From assembly GCA_030068145.1 (NCBI GenBank), contig JAPJBO010001028.1, positions 1-64,000 on the forward strand: a stretch of DNA of 64,000 bases. Direction: 5' to 3'. The translations under genes were made by a program, and so were the position numbers. Numbering within the stretch: the stretch's first letter is position 1; every line of letters starts with the position of its first letter. The stretch is from Diplonema papillatum (Eukaryota; Euglenozoa; Diplonemea; Diplonemida; Diplonemidae). Of the stretch, positions 17,429 through 27,702 are shown in pieces. The notes beneath the pieces were generated by a model that was given only the letters and a program-made list of their open reading frames with translations, was not told the origin of the DNA and made no database searches.

Positions 17429-18486
17429 CTGTGGCGGAGGAATGGTGGTATTTCAGATTGATCGTTCGCTTGCGGACCCGGGGTTTCAGAGGCTATGGTT
17501 GGCTGGCCATCATCAAGAGTTTGTTAATAGCAACGTATATTGGTATGTGGATCATATTTGGTAATAGTGCTGCACACGCGCGTGTGTGTCGTTTGCCTGT
17601 TGCCGACTGCGTTCTCATTTCCTATGATAGCTAGTCATGTTCAGGGGTTTTAGATAGGCGACGGATCCTGCAGAAGCATAAGACTCATGAGGTCGTCGAA
17701 CACATTAGGAGCTGCAGTTGAGCTAGTTTCACCAAGTACATTCCTTCGAGGGACGTACTCTGTTTTTAGGGCGAAACGCAGAACAGGACATTCTGCACGA
17801 TGTATGTTGTTTGTGCGTGCCGATTGATCATTTTGCACCCTGTTTCGTCTTCTTGTTGCGTTAGTCGGGAGTCATTTGCAAGCAAATGAGTACCACATTA
17901 TGCCAGCTTTTCGCTACATGCCTCCAGAAGGGTCGCTTTTGCCGCGGTTTCGTCGTGGTGTTGCAACTGTTCCTCGTGTGCACCCTGTTCCATTTTCACA
18001 GGTTAGGAATTCTGATCAACCACCAAAACACGCTGCCTACGTCTTTTTAGCCTGCACAATACATTGAAGGGCAACCCGCAAGATTGTTACTAACAATGTT
18101 AGTACTAAGAAAAAGAGGCTGGAAAGAAGAGGGTGAGGAATTCTTCATCTTTTTCCCGTTGGTGGTATCGTGCAGCCAAAGCACTTCATCACGGCCTCTC
18201 TGCTCGGCGTGATGGGCTGCTGGCTGCAGCAGTGCCACCTATGTTGGTCAATTGTTTATTGCGACAAACGGTCTTCTCCACCTGGATGTACCGTACCGTT
18301 CGCCCGGGGGCACTGGTTGAGTTAGTGCCATGTTTTTGTTTGTACGTGCCGGGGGAGGAATAGCCTGTTAGTGAGTGATGGTGAGTGAATATGATCGGGA
18401 GGCTAATCTTCTCCCAAACACGCTGCCAGCGTTCTCTTTCGTGTTTACAATTAATTGGTATTACGAAAAAAAACAGGAAAGCAGAC
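17429..18486 (-). other. Intron 3, with a TSD-flanked short insertion
   Basis: Donor GTCTGC after 18487, acceptor CCACAG before 17428. It contains the short element at 17845-17979 and a TTTGTTTGTGCGTGCCG-type motif at about 16415 (intron 4), 17805 and 18335, so introns 3 and 4 share repeat sequence. Confidence 0.7.
17845..17979 (-). mobile_element. Short interspersed element, 10-bp TSD, LINE-2-like tail
   Basis: A 135-bp insert is flanked by direct repeats GCACCCTGTT (17835-17844 and 17980-17989). In the minus sense it ends with ACTAACGCAACAAGAAG. The same 17-mer occurs at 55851-55867 immediately before LINE-2 and twice at the end of LINE-2 (62269-62285, 62318-62334). About 100 bp of the insert match 55745-55867. 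I infer a SINE-like element that uses the LINE-2 machinery, or a copy of the LINE-2 5' end. Confidence 0.65.
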
Positions 18487-19053
18487 CTCGCAAGCGCCGT
18501 CCGAATTGCACTCGCCGGCCGACGAGCAGTTGGTGGTCCTCTCGCAGAAGACGTCGCAGACGCCGGGGCTCGACTCGAAGTAGTTCGAAGCGCACTCGTC
18601 GCACGCCGGGCCTTGGTACCCCGCGTCGCAGACGCAGCTGGCCGTCGGGGAGCAGTCGCCGTTGCCGCTGCAGTTCGCGCCCCGCGAGCAGAACACGTCG
18701 CAGAAGTCAGCCGGGTACCAGTTCTCCTTGCAGACGCTGCAGTTGTCCCCCGCGAAGTGCCCGCCCAGCACGGCCGCGTCGTAGCACACGCAGACGCCCT
18801 GGCTGTCGCAGTCCCCGCGGTCCTTGCACTTGAAGGCGGGGTGGCAGTACGTGTCGCACCGGTCCGCCGGGTAGAAGTCCGTCGTGCAGTTGTCGCACTT
18901 GTCGCCCACCCAGTTCCCCGAACCGGGAACAGCGGGGTCCAGCGTGTCGCAGACGCAGTTGCCCAACGCGTCCCCCACGTGGTACTTAAAGCACTCGCCG
19001 TGGTCGCTGCAAACGTCTTTGCGTGAGCACGATATGTTGCACCCGTCGATGAG
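18487..19053 (-). CDS. Exon 3 of large membrane protein: EGF-like modules
   Basis: 189 codons, phase 0; acceptor AAACAG, donor GAG/GTCTGC. It encodes a run of Cys-rich modules with the recurring pattern FYPADRCDTYC or NWYPADFCDVFC, then CSGNGDC or DRGDC, then C-x-C. The last codons (SDGACE) join exon 4 (CYEGYS) to give a normal EGF C-x-C-Y-x-G-Y ending, confirming the splice. It is extracellular; modules of this kind bind ligands or act as spacers. Confidence 0.9.
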
Positions 19054-19943
19054 CTGTTTGCGTTTGTAGGTGGGTGTGTTCCTTAACTCCTTACACGAAA
19101 TGGAGGGGACATCTTAATTTAGCGTTTAGGCGGTGCTGTATCATTTTCGAGGGGAAGGGTGGTTGTCGAGGGAAACTCTGGGTCAAACATAAGAGTTTTC
19201 TGACTCCATAACGAGGAGCCTGGGGCTCCTTGAAAACGTTTCGTGGCACATTTATCCGCTGATAGCGTGCTTTCTTTTGACGTGTCTTCACTCTGAAGAC
19301 GTGTTGCCCGAACTGGTTCGGACTGTGCCTTAATTAGTATGTCCCCGTCCGCGAAGGGTGAAAGTTCACGGAAAAAAGTGGGCAACGTCTGAAGCGAAGT
19401 GTATCTAGTGCGTGTCTGGGTGTGTGCGGTGCGGGAATCCCTATAGACAGAATATGCTGATACAGTGTTCGGCAAGACTGTAAAGCCACGGGCCCAAGTC
19501 GAGTGGCTGCCATCGCTCCAAGGACAGCGTGTAAGTACGTTTTTTCGACGGTTTTCCTGTTTCTGGCAGGAGTCGTGCGGGTACGCCACAGTTGAGTCCT
19601 TCGCTATTGTCGTGAGCTACAAGACGCCTTGTTGGTTCTGTCTGTTTTTTTCGCTATTTGCCGGCACCAACACACATAGTTGATAGGTGTGCCTAAGTTC
19701 GTAACTTTGAGCGGGTAGCCTCTGAACGAAGTATCACCCACTTGTCACGTTCACCGGTCTGAGGAGGAGTGCAGGCATCAGGGACACGAAGCCACCGAGC
19801 CCCCTTCACTGGCTGGGCGTTGGGTGTGCTGCAGAGCGTTTCCAGCACTCAAGTACCGCGATACTCAAGCGCCGCCTGCCCCGAGGTACGCAGTGGCACA
19901 CCAGAACAGGCGTCCCCACTGACAGAAAAGAATGAAAACATAC
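19054..19943 (-). other. Intron 2
   Basis: Donor GTATGT after 19944, acceptor AAACAG before 19053. A 156-codon minus-strand open frame (19119-19589) lies inside but has no recognisable domain and no matching splice sites, so I leave it uncalled. Confidence 0.7.
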
Positions 19944-20048
19944 CCAAGGTCCAATCCAGTCCACTTCACAGTTGCACATCCAGGGATAGCCGTTGACGTC
20001 GAACCCGCATTCTCCGTTGCCAGAACAGTTCTTGTCTGCTGTGCACGT
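19944..20048 (-). CDS. Exon 2 of large membrane protein: one EGF-like module
   Basis: 35 codons, phase 0; acceptor TTTCACAG, donor TTGG/GTATGT. It reads TCTADKNCSGNGECG through CNCEVDWIGPW, a single EGF-like unit with Cys spacing like its neighbours. Exon 1 ends CDQ, and CDQ plus TC restores the C-D-x-x-C pattern of the adjacent modules. Confidence 0.88.
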
Positions 20049-20213
20049 CTGTGAAAGCGAAGGGTGATATCATTTTCTTTCGAGATGAGGGAGAAAGGGG
20101 GCGCAAATCTCCTTCGACTGACGCACTCCATCAACACCTGGCAGTGCGTCGGGGTGCGTGAAGTCAAGAAACACATCCAGGCATCAGTTGAAAAGGGGGA
20201 GGTGAAACTCTCA

Positions 20214-20392
20214 CCGACCTCAGCTGTTGAAGATCTACGCGGTAAACTTAAGCATATCACTCAGCGCAGGAAAAGAGAGCAACAGCGATATTCCTAGTAA
20301 CGGCGAGTGAACGAACCGGTGTTCTACGGATATCCGGAAGCTGCTTGGGGACACAACTGGCGTCGAGGTAAGTCTCCTGGAATGGGGCATCC
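20214..20392 (+). pseudogene. Fragment of nuclear LSU (28S-type) rRNA, 5' domain
   Basis: The stretch carries the universal LSU 5' landmarks in order: GACCTCAG, AACTTAAGCATATCA, GGAAAAGA, AGTAACGGCGAGTGAAC, then AAGTCTCCTGGAATGG. It begins at the normal LSU start and stops after about 180 bp, with no 5.8S or further LSU around it. It lies in intron 1, opposite to the gene. A dispersed rDNA scrap or an rRNA-derived SINE head is likeliest. A separately transcribed rRNA piece, as in euglenids, cannot be excluded. Confidence 0.85.
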
Positions 20393-20539
20393 ACAGTTAT
20401 TATTATTTTGCCGAACTCCCCGGGCACCCAAGGGAGTAGCCCAGTTTCTTGAAGCTAACATGCACATTAATCCTGTCGAGGGTTTTCGCAGTTGCCTGGG
20501 CCACCCACTCCGTCATTCTCACTCTTCGAGTGGCACTGT

Positions 20540-21330
20540 TCATCTTGGCATTGCTTTGTCGAAGAAGTACTTAGATGAACAGGCATCGTAGTGTTTGAGG
20601 ACGAAGAATACGTCCAGGTCACAAAACTGGACGTCTTGAGTGCAGCCAGATGGAATGATGATAACGGAAATTCCACGGTCGGCATAAGACTGTGCAGCAG
20701 CTTCGGTGACGTGAGGAGTAGCAGTCAACTATCCGTAACACCCGCTGTCCCATATATTCCTTGGCCAGGTATTCTCCGTACTCCAAGATAAAAATTTGCT
20801 CGTGGTGACACCGCACTTCGTGAATGCTACGTTCACGTCTTTGCTGTAGGCACTGGACTCTGCAGCTTTCTGACGGTGCCAGCACCAGAGAAAATCAAGA
20901 AGGGGTTCGGTTGTTTCACGGAAGAGCCGTCTGGTTTGGAAGCCACACCAAAGAGCAGTGCTGCAAAGCGCTTTCAACACGAAGTACACTTCTGTCACGC
21001 GTTGCAGCGCGATCGTGAAAACACCATTGACAACAGTCAATGACTGGCACTCTTCAAACAAGGAAAGCACTGCTTCAGCACCGGACTCGAGTGGATACTC
21101 ATGGTAGCTTTCTGCCACAACACCGACGGGGCGCAGGCATTTCGCTACGGCATTTGTATTCGTATACCCCGGTCATCACACCAAAGGCCTCTTTCGCGGG
21201 CAAGCCAGTACTGGTATGTTGCAAAGGCGATATGGTGCCCTAGCCTTTCTGACGTAGTTGCCGCAGGATGGCCACAAGACGGATTGTACAGCGCAACGTG
21301 AGCTCCCTGTGCGTCCTCTGGATGTAGCTC
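20540..21330 (-). pseudogene. Pogo/Tigger-like DDE transposase relic
   Basis: A minus-strand frame reads STPHVTEAAAQSYADRG then ISVIIIPSGCTQDVQ-x-x-DLDV. This matches the DDE_1 (pogo/CENP-B) block in which a hydrophobic strand plus [IV]-P-x-G-x-T-x-x-x-Q-x-x-D precedes the last catalytic Asp. Upstream, in other frames, are FLSWSTENTWPRN and RVLRIVDCYSS, equivalents of the preceding helix and the second catalytic Asp. At least two frame changes separate these pieces, so it is dead. Outer limits and TIRs are not resolved. Confidence 0.65.
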
Positions 21331-21369
21331 GGAACTGAGATGCGCTTGAAGCCACTGTCTCCATCCCAT

Positions 21370-21545
21370 TTTTTTTTAGGGCTTTTTATCTAATAGCCAC
21401 CTGCTAACTTTTTATTTAGCTTATAGCCAACTAAAGTAAAACTTTTTAATTAGCTTATAGCACTTTAAAATCTTTTTATTTAGCTTATAGCCACAAAAAA
21501 CTTTTTATTTAGCTTATAGCCAGGAGGTCCTGAAACTTTTTTTTT
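21370..21545. repeat. AT-rich 29-bp satellite, minus orientation
   Basis: About five units of a repeat containing CTTTTTATTTAGCTTATAGCC. The same unit in opposite orientation occurs at 23610-23665 and 25885-25995, bracketing the nested TIR elements between them. Confidence 0.8.
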
Positions 21546-23215
21546 AGCTTAGGGTAGGCGGTTTTTTTTTTTTTTGGCCCATGTCCGCGCGCGCGTAAAT
21601 TTTTGGGAACCCCCGGAAAAAAAAAACTTTTGCCAAAAAAAAACTTTTGGGATCTGTGCATTGGAACCGGTCGTGAGAGCGACTGCAGGCGTAGTCACGA
21701 GCGTGTCCGGCTCGCGAAAAGTCGAAAACCTGTTCATCACACCGATACTTCACGGCGATGCAAATCGCGTAGACTTTGTTTACCTCAGTGTGTATTGACT
21801 TTGAAGCTGACTATGCCCGGTGCTGGGTTGGTGCGCTGGGCAAGCAATATCGTGCTACTTTGACGTTGGTGTCAATCTAAACAGCAAGATTTGCGTAGCT
21901 CCTGCTGGACGCAGTCGAAGCACGCGGGATACAAGCACAGCCTCAGCCTCGAAAGTGTGCGCGGTTTTACCGGCAAGGCATGTCGGGAGGTTTTGCCACT
22001 GTGGTGCGATTATCACACAGAACCAGTCCGGGGCAGTGCACGCGTCTATGCCTTCCGACGCCTCAAGCAGCTACTAGTATCTGAGACTCGACTGAGGAGG
22101 CATGAAAAGGACGCGGGGCAAGCGATGCGTTCACGGTGCTTGCGACTTAGTGCACTTGACCGGCGGCAATGCCTTGTGCCGCGGTATATTTGCGAAGAAA
22201 ACGGCACTCGTCGCCTGACAGTCTAGACCGCACATCCCTGAGCATAACTGCCTTCGTTGCACACGGCGTCTAACCAATTGCCGTGTGCTAGAAGCACCTG
22301 CCCTCCGTGCGGATGTCGAGACATCAATGGTCTCTTTCGATGTGGGTGAGGTACATCTTGTGAGTCCGGCGCCGTTTGCTACGCATCAGAAGGTGGCCAC
22401 TGGCTAAAGCTTGCTGACAGGAGGGTCGGCAGAGTACCGACAAACTCCGTTTACACCAAGCAGGGCATCTTTGTGTACTCGGGTAATATTGACAAAGCCA
22501 CTACACCCGAAGTGACGGTGTCGACGTCCGCCTTTGGGGGTTTCAACAGCAGACCGCCGCAGAAGCCGCGAGAGCAACCATCCTTGCACAAGGTGGAGGA
22601 AAGCAGAAGTTGAAGTTCACCATACTATCTGCGGGTAGCTGGCGCTTATTCTCGCCGATGGAAATGCCACCGACCAGCCGTCAGTAGGCTCTCGCACGGT
22701 GGTTCGGTAGGACCGTGACATCGCAATGGGGCATGTCAGAAGAGAGATAAGAGATTGACGGACACCCGCGCAATCGACAGTCCTCTGGGTCACTGCTTTA
22801 TTGTTCGCAGCGTACCCAGCGAACCGCGATCTCGAGTTCAAACCCGAGTGTTTTTTCTCCTGTGGCATCGTCTATCATCTGCAGCCTCCGACTATGGAAG
22901 GTTTTGTCGAAACGCACCCCGCGCGGCGTTCAGGACTGTTGAACTCTAGACTGCCACCGCAACCCCTCGGACACATCAAGTTCATCTTCACACTCACCTT
23001 TGAGCTCATCGTCCAGAAATTCTACCAACAACGGGCACAAAAGTGCCAACAGCGGACTGGCCAGTAGTATAGCCGGCACATATGGTGTGACATCCAGTAG
23101 CAGAAAGTCTTGTGGCAAAAGTTTTTTTTTTCTGAAAAGTTTTTTTTTTGCGCGCGCGCGCGTAAATTTCTGTGGGCCGACGGACATGGGCCAAAAAAAA
23201 AAAACCGCCTACCCT
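21546..23215. mobile_element. TIR element with about 90-bp inverted ends
   Basis: The left end (21546-21632) and right end (about 23119-23215) are inverted copies containing AGGGTAGGCGG, a poly-T run, TTGGCCCATGTCCG and a CG-repeat tract. The 1.5-kb interior has no recognisable transposase; frames of 60-110 codons around 21900-22230 are unassigned. The superfamily is unknown. Confidence 0.6.
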
Positions 23216-23221
23216 TATAGC

Positions 23222-23590
23222 CACCTGGTGAAAACTTGGTCGAAATTTTTGGTCAAATTTTTTGGTCAAAAAATTGGCCAAAAATGTTGGTCAAAAAAAA
23301 TCGGTCAAAAAAATTTGGTCAAGATTTTGGGTCAAATTTTTTTGGTCAAAAAATGTTGGCCAAAAAATTTGTTTAAGGAAAATCGGTCAAAACTTTTGGT
23401 CAAAAAAATTGGTTTTGGCCAAAATTTTGACCAAAAAAAATCGACCAAAAAATCGACCAAAAATTTGACCAAAAATTCGACCAAAAAATTGACCAAAAAA
23501 TTGACCAAAAAATTGACCAAAAAATTGACCAAAAATTCGACCAAAATTTCGGCCAAAATTTTGCCAACTCAGAAAAATGACCAAAAATTT
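23222..23590. repeat. Foldback minisatellite (GGTCAAAAAATT / AATTGACC)
   Basis: The left half repeats GGTCAAA with A/T runs, and the right half repeats the inverse with GACC every 14-15 bp. Polarity switches near 23415. The Lys/Asn/Thr-rich open frames here are products of the repeat. Confidence 0.8.
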
Positions 23591-23667
23591 GCAAAATCTG
23601 GCTCGAAGCTAATAAAAAAGTTTTTTGTGGCTATAAGCTAAATAAAAAGTATTTTGTGGCTATAATG

Positions 23668-25885
23668 GTGTTACCCACTAGGAGCCAACACAACTTCTAT
23701 CAAACTTCTATATTCAGGGAGGGTGTGTCACTTTTTATTTTGATATGTCAAAAATGACCACCCTATGGCAGCGCACACAGTCACCAAAGGTTTCACTAAA
23801 TCGACCAATTTTTGATGCTATGAGCGCAGGTGTCCCCGGTCTCTCTGTTCCCGAGGGTTTAGAAAAAAAAGATGACCCCCCTTGGACGCGTTCAACCCGG
23901 TATAATTATATTTAGATCATACCGGGAGCGCGTGTGATACGTGTGATATGTGCATGTTGCTCCCGAGAAGACACGGAATGGAAAGATCGGTCACGAAATC
24001 GTCAGAATACCACCTCGGATCCCAAAAAGGTTGTCCCCCATGGCCCCTCCTTTTGCACTTCACTTCACCAGGCATATTGCCATCCCCTATGAGCGCACTT
24101 CAGAACTGGGATGGCAGGTACTGAAGAACAGGGATGCTGCAAAATCTGCGGTGCGAAAACCTGGAGAAAGGTTGCTTCGTTTCCTCAGCCCGAAGTGAAG
24201 AAGAGACCGGTACAAGAGGATTCATCTGTTTGAAGTGCCTCCAGGAGTGTGGTGCCACGCGGAGGAAGTGCACACGACTACGACTGCAGCAACAACTACG
24301 ACGGCAAGGTGCAAGGTTCCAAACAGCGACAGCAACGACTACTTGGACAGGCGTCTTCAAGCTGTCCGAATTGGATGCTTGTTGTGAACGCTCCTGTCTA
24401 TGCACCCCCCAGAAGTATCTGCTTCGGATGCTACACAGCGTGCCTTTCGGCGGAGCAGAACCCATCTGCCTCTCGATATCCTCTGGAAGGAGCAAATTCG
24501 GGCAAAGTGCCGACCACAGCCGCAAAACCTCGGCCGTACAAGGAATACAAGCATCTTGGTGGTGGGATGGTAGTGCGCCTGATACCAGCCGGCAGCAAAA
24601 TAAACGGGTACTCTTCAAGACGGCACAGAAGGTGGGGCGTTCCACAGGGTTGTGCACAAGCCGGACATCGTATTATCATGCAGGATTCGAAGGTGAGCGT
24701 ATCTTACTCTCACTTCTGCAAGCGACGACCGTCCAAACAAAAAGAGCCGGCGCAGTTAGTGCGATCGGAGACGGAAACTGTGCACAGAAACTCCCGGTAC
24801 TCTTCCTCTTGCTTCTCTGGGAATGACTGCTATACCACGTATTTTAGAACAACCCTCAGAAGACTTACCGAGCTAGCGGTGGTATTTGGCCACCTTTAGC
24901 TAAAATGCTGGTCGGGTGGCCGGGGGTGGGCAAAAGGCCCTAACCAATCCAGAAGCTCAGGACAGGCTCGACGCTCGACAGACATCCTGTCCTGAGGGCC
25001 ACCGTGTGTATGCCAGACGGAAAACTCTCAAATGCGAAGAGCTCAGTTGCAAAAATATCACACAAGCTTCAAATGCACCCTCGAAGGCCTCGAGACCGCT
25101 AAGGAGGGGGCCGAACTTTTATGCTTGGATTTCGACCAAATAACTAGGGAAAAGTTGAGAGCCTGGAGTTAAGGGGTTAAATGGATGAACCAGGGAAGGA
25201 ACAAATCTGCGCATAACAATGTCATGTACGTTCACGATGATCGTGAACAAAGTTATGCTGAAACAAGGAAAGATGGCAGCAGAAGCCGCACCAGTCCTCT
25301 CCCAGATAGCACTGGACGCTTACGAGCAGTGCATGTCGGGATTGCCGCGGCTGTTTTGAAATACGGTGACCACGTCAGCAACGCCGGTGGCCCGTCGTTT
25401 TGGCGCGGCTGTGATGCAAAACGGAGCCAGTCGCCCAGCCAGTCGCCCAGCCAGTCGCCCAGCCAGTCGCCCAGCCAGTCGCCCAGCCAGTCGCCCAGCC
25501 AGCTGCCCAGCCAGCTGCCCAGCCAGCCGCCAGGACAACACCCTTGTGAGCTGGTGGCAGGGAAAGGCCGAGGCGAGCCATCCAGTGCATCAGCACAAGA
25601 AACGCAAGGTCGCTTGCACGTTGGCCCCTTGCCAAGATGAGCATCACAGGAGGTCAGAAAGTACTGGAGGTGTTGGCAAGGCCAGTGTCTTAACCTCGCC
25701 CGAAATGGGTCCAAAGGGCCGCGTGCAGCGCGAACCACAACCGCAGTTGGGCTTGCGCGCAGAAAACGGGAGTTCGGCTCAAGAAAACGTCAGCGTTGTG
25801 CACCATCATTATAACAATAAAAAGTGACACCCCCTACTCCATACAACTTCTATCAAACTTCTATATTCAGCATTGTGGGTAATAC
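23668..25885. mobile_element. Nested TIR elements of about 2.2 kb
   Basis: Outer inverted ends are GGTGTTACCCAC (23668-23679) and GTGGGTAATACC (25874-25885). Inside them a second pair, GGGAGGGTGTGTCACTTTTT (from 23716) and its diverged complement (to about 25833), is flanked by direct repeats containing ACAACTTCTATCAAACTTC (23690-23717 and 25843-25870). The interior has overlapping plus-strand frames (24134-24826, 24249-24899) with several Cys pairs but no family I recognise. A cassette nested in another element is the simplest reading. Confidence 0.55.
25424..25535. repeat. 12-bp minisatellite (CAGTCGCCCAGC)
   Basis: About eight tandem units of CAGTCGCCCAGC, drifting to CAGCTGCCCAGC at the right. 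All frames stay open because the unit is a multiple of three. It lies inside the nested TIR element. Confidence 0.9.
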
Positions 25886-27439
25886 CATATAAGCTAAATA
25901 AAAAGTTTCAGGCCCTCCTGGCTATAAGCTAAATAAAAAGTTTTTTGTGGCTATAAGCCAAATAAAAAGTTTCTTGGTGGCTATAAGCTAATTATTCCTT
26001 TTTTTTATTATTTGACACCAGTGCTCCCGCTTACCTCCGAAATGCCGGAGGAAGCGTAAATCAGGAAAAGTTTTTTTTTTTTTTTTTTTTGGCGCTGTCG
26101 CACAGGGCCTTATATATAAAAATTCCTCCCACGTAACTGTCCAAAAGTTGCTCGGAGTTACTAAAAATCCCAGTTGCGGCACAGCTGCACGTTTATGTAT
26201 CCGACAGGGTGCACCTCTTTGTGGTTGTCACTACTGTCCATCACAGAGACTATCCTTCGGAAGCAAAAGAGCCATGCGAAGAAGGCGAGTGTTGGGGTAC
26301 TTTAGCAGTGTGCCGGGATCATTCAAGAACACTTGGCAGTAATCTGCAACAGCAGGGCGGACAGCCGCGGTCTTCGCTTTCTTGGCAACACGTCATGAAA
26401 CAATACACAAGCCAGAAATACCAGCGCCGCAGGCGCGGAATTTTTTTTCAAGCTATTGGGTCAGTCGCAGGTTCCAAAATTGAGGCTGTACGCTGCTTCA
26501 ACGATGATCCCAAGGTGCAGTATCCGGTGCTGTGTAGACTGCTGTACTGTAGCACTACAACTGGGCCCCTCAGCCGGGGCATTCTGTGCTTTTTTTTTTT
26601 TTTGGTTGCTCGGACTTGGTCCGAGCACCAGACCCATATATAAGCCACTGCTGTCGCAGTGTCGCGCTTTTTTAGCAGTGTCTGTCAGTGCTCTCAGGGT
26701 GAGCTGGAGCTAGAGATGGGTTGCTCCACCACAACCAAAATGCGCGTGAATCCGCACCACACCCGCTTTTTTCACTGTAGCTTTGACTCCAGCTTCTGAG
26801 ATTGGATCCCACCGCCAACCCCCCAACAAGCCAGAGGAAGCAAACACCAGCAATTTCATGCTGTTCGTGCAGTGCACAAGCTGGGTAGTGACCCTGCATG
26901 GTAGGCTGGTAGGCAGTGTCAGCCGAAGGTGCTGAGCATTGGAAATCCCCACAAGCGAGATCTCATGCCGGGATATCACTGCACTCCTTATAAATTTGAT
27001 ATGAATCCTTTGCCAGTGGACACTTGGACGAAACGAGACAAATGATGAGATAGTCCTACATAGTCAAGAATACCTGCGCCGCAGGCGCGGAAAAAAATTG
27101 GAGGCCTTGTCAGGGGCAGTACGAAGATCCCGAAAACTGGCATGGTGTCACACACAGCGGTCTGCCCAAAGAGTATTTGAGAGCACAAAGACTCCTGATA
27201 AGCATGAGGATAGACACTGTCCTTCCCTCTTCACAGTTTTGTGGTGGACTCAGTCAGTTTTGACGCCAAATGTGACAACATGCTCGCACCATCAGCCACA
27301 TCTTGTGCCCCAGGCGCGGTTTTTTGAAGCAGTCCATGCCGCAGGTGCCAAAGTCACACAGAAAGATTTGGCAAAGACTTCATGACCAGGTACTAGTCGC
27401 GAGCTACACCCACACGGGTTCACTCCTACGCCAGGTACC

Positions 27440-27545
27440 AGGCCGGAGGAATTCCTCAGGTCCCCCCGGAGGAATTCCTCCGGAGGAATTCCCCCGGGGC
27501 ATTTTTCAGCACCTTTTTTTTGAGGAATTCCTCCGGTTTTTTCCT
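27440..27545. repeat. Cluster of GGAGGAATTCCTCC palindromes
   Basis: Four copies of a 14-18-bp palindrome (core GAGGAATTCCTC, arms extending to CCGG) lie within 100 bp, immediately upstream of a MITE end. Confidence 0.75.
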
Positions 27546-27564
27546 TAGTGGGAGCACTGTTTGA

Positions 27565-27658
27565 CACTGTTCTTATTCGACACATCATGCCTCCCCAATT
27601 TTTTTTATTATTCGACAAATCGAATAATAACACAGTGTTATTATTCGACCCCCCCCTT
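27565..27658. mobile_element. MITE copy related to 11877-12048
   Basis: The right end shares the poly-T, TTCGACAAATCG and the palindrome at 27620-27648, then TTCGAC plus a C run, with the element at 11996-12030. The left limit is uncertain. It lies only 40 bp from the exon 1 donor. Confidence 0.55.
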
Positions 27659-27702
27659 TAGAGCATTTCCTTCCGTAAGCTGGCGCTCATGTAAAAACAC
27701 AC

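Larger units (their letters stand above)
20049..27702 (-). other. Intron 1 (7.65 kb) of the large gene
   Basis: Donor CAG/GTGTGT at 27703/27702, acceptor CACAG at 20049. It is filled with an LSU rDNA fragment, a pogo-like transposase relic, nested TIR elements, minisatellites and palindromes. No further exon is needed to keep EGF continuity. Stretch 26000-27430 has no recognisable gene. GC hairpins of the type GCGCCGCAGGCGC next to A/T runs occur at about 26420 and 27070, with a partial one at 27305. Confidence 0.7.

Noticed and set aside
19119-19589. 156-codon frame in intron 2 as a gene or exon
   Set aside because: No recognisable domain and no fitting splice sites; neighbouring EGF modules are already continuous without it.
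23000-23641. Lys/Asn/Thr-rich protein of 213 codons
   Set aside because: It is a translation of the AT-rich foldback minisatellite.
25424-25535. Possible CRISPR-like array
   Set aside because: Units are contiguous 12-mers with no spacers, so it is a minisatellite in a eukaryotic context.
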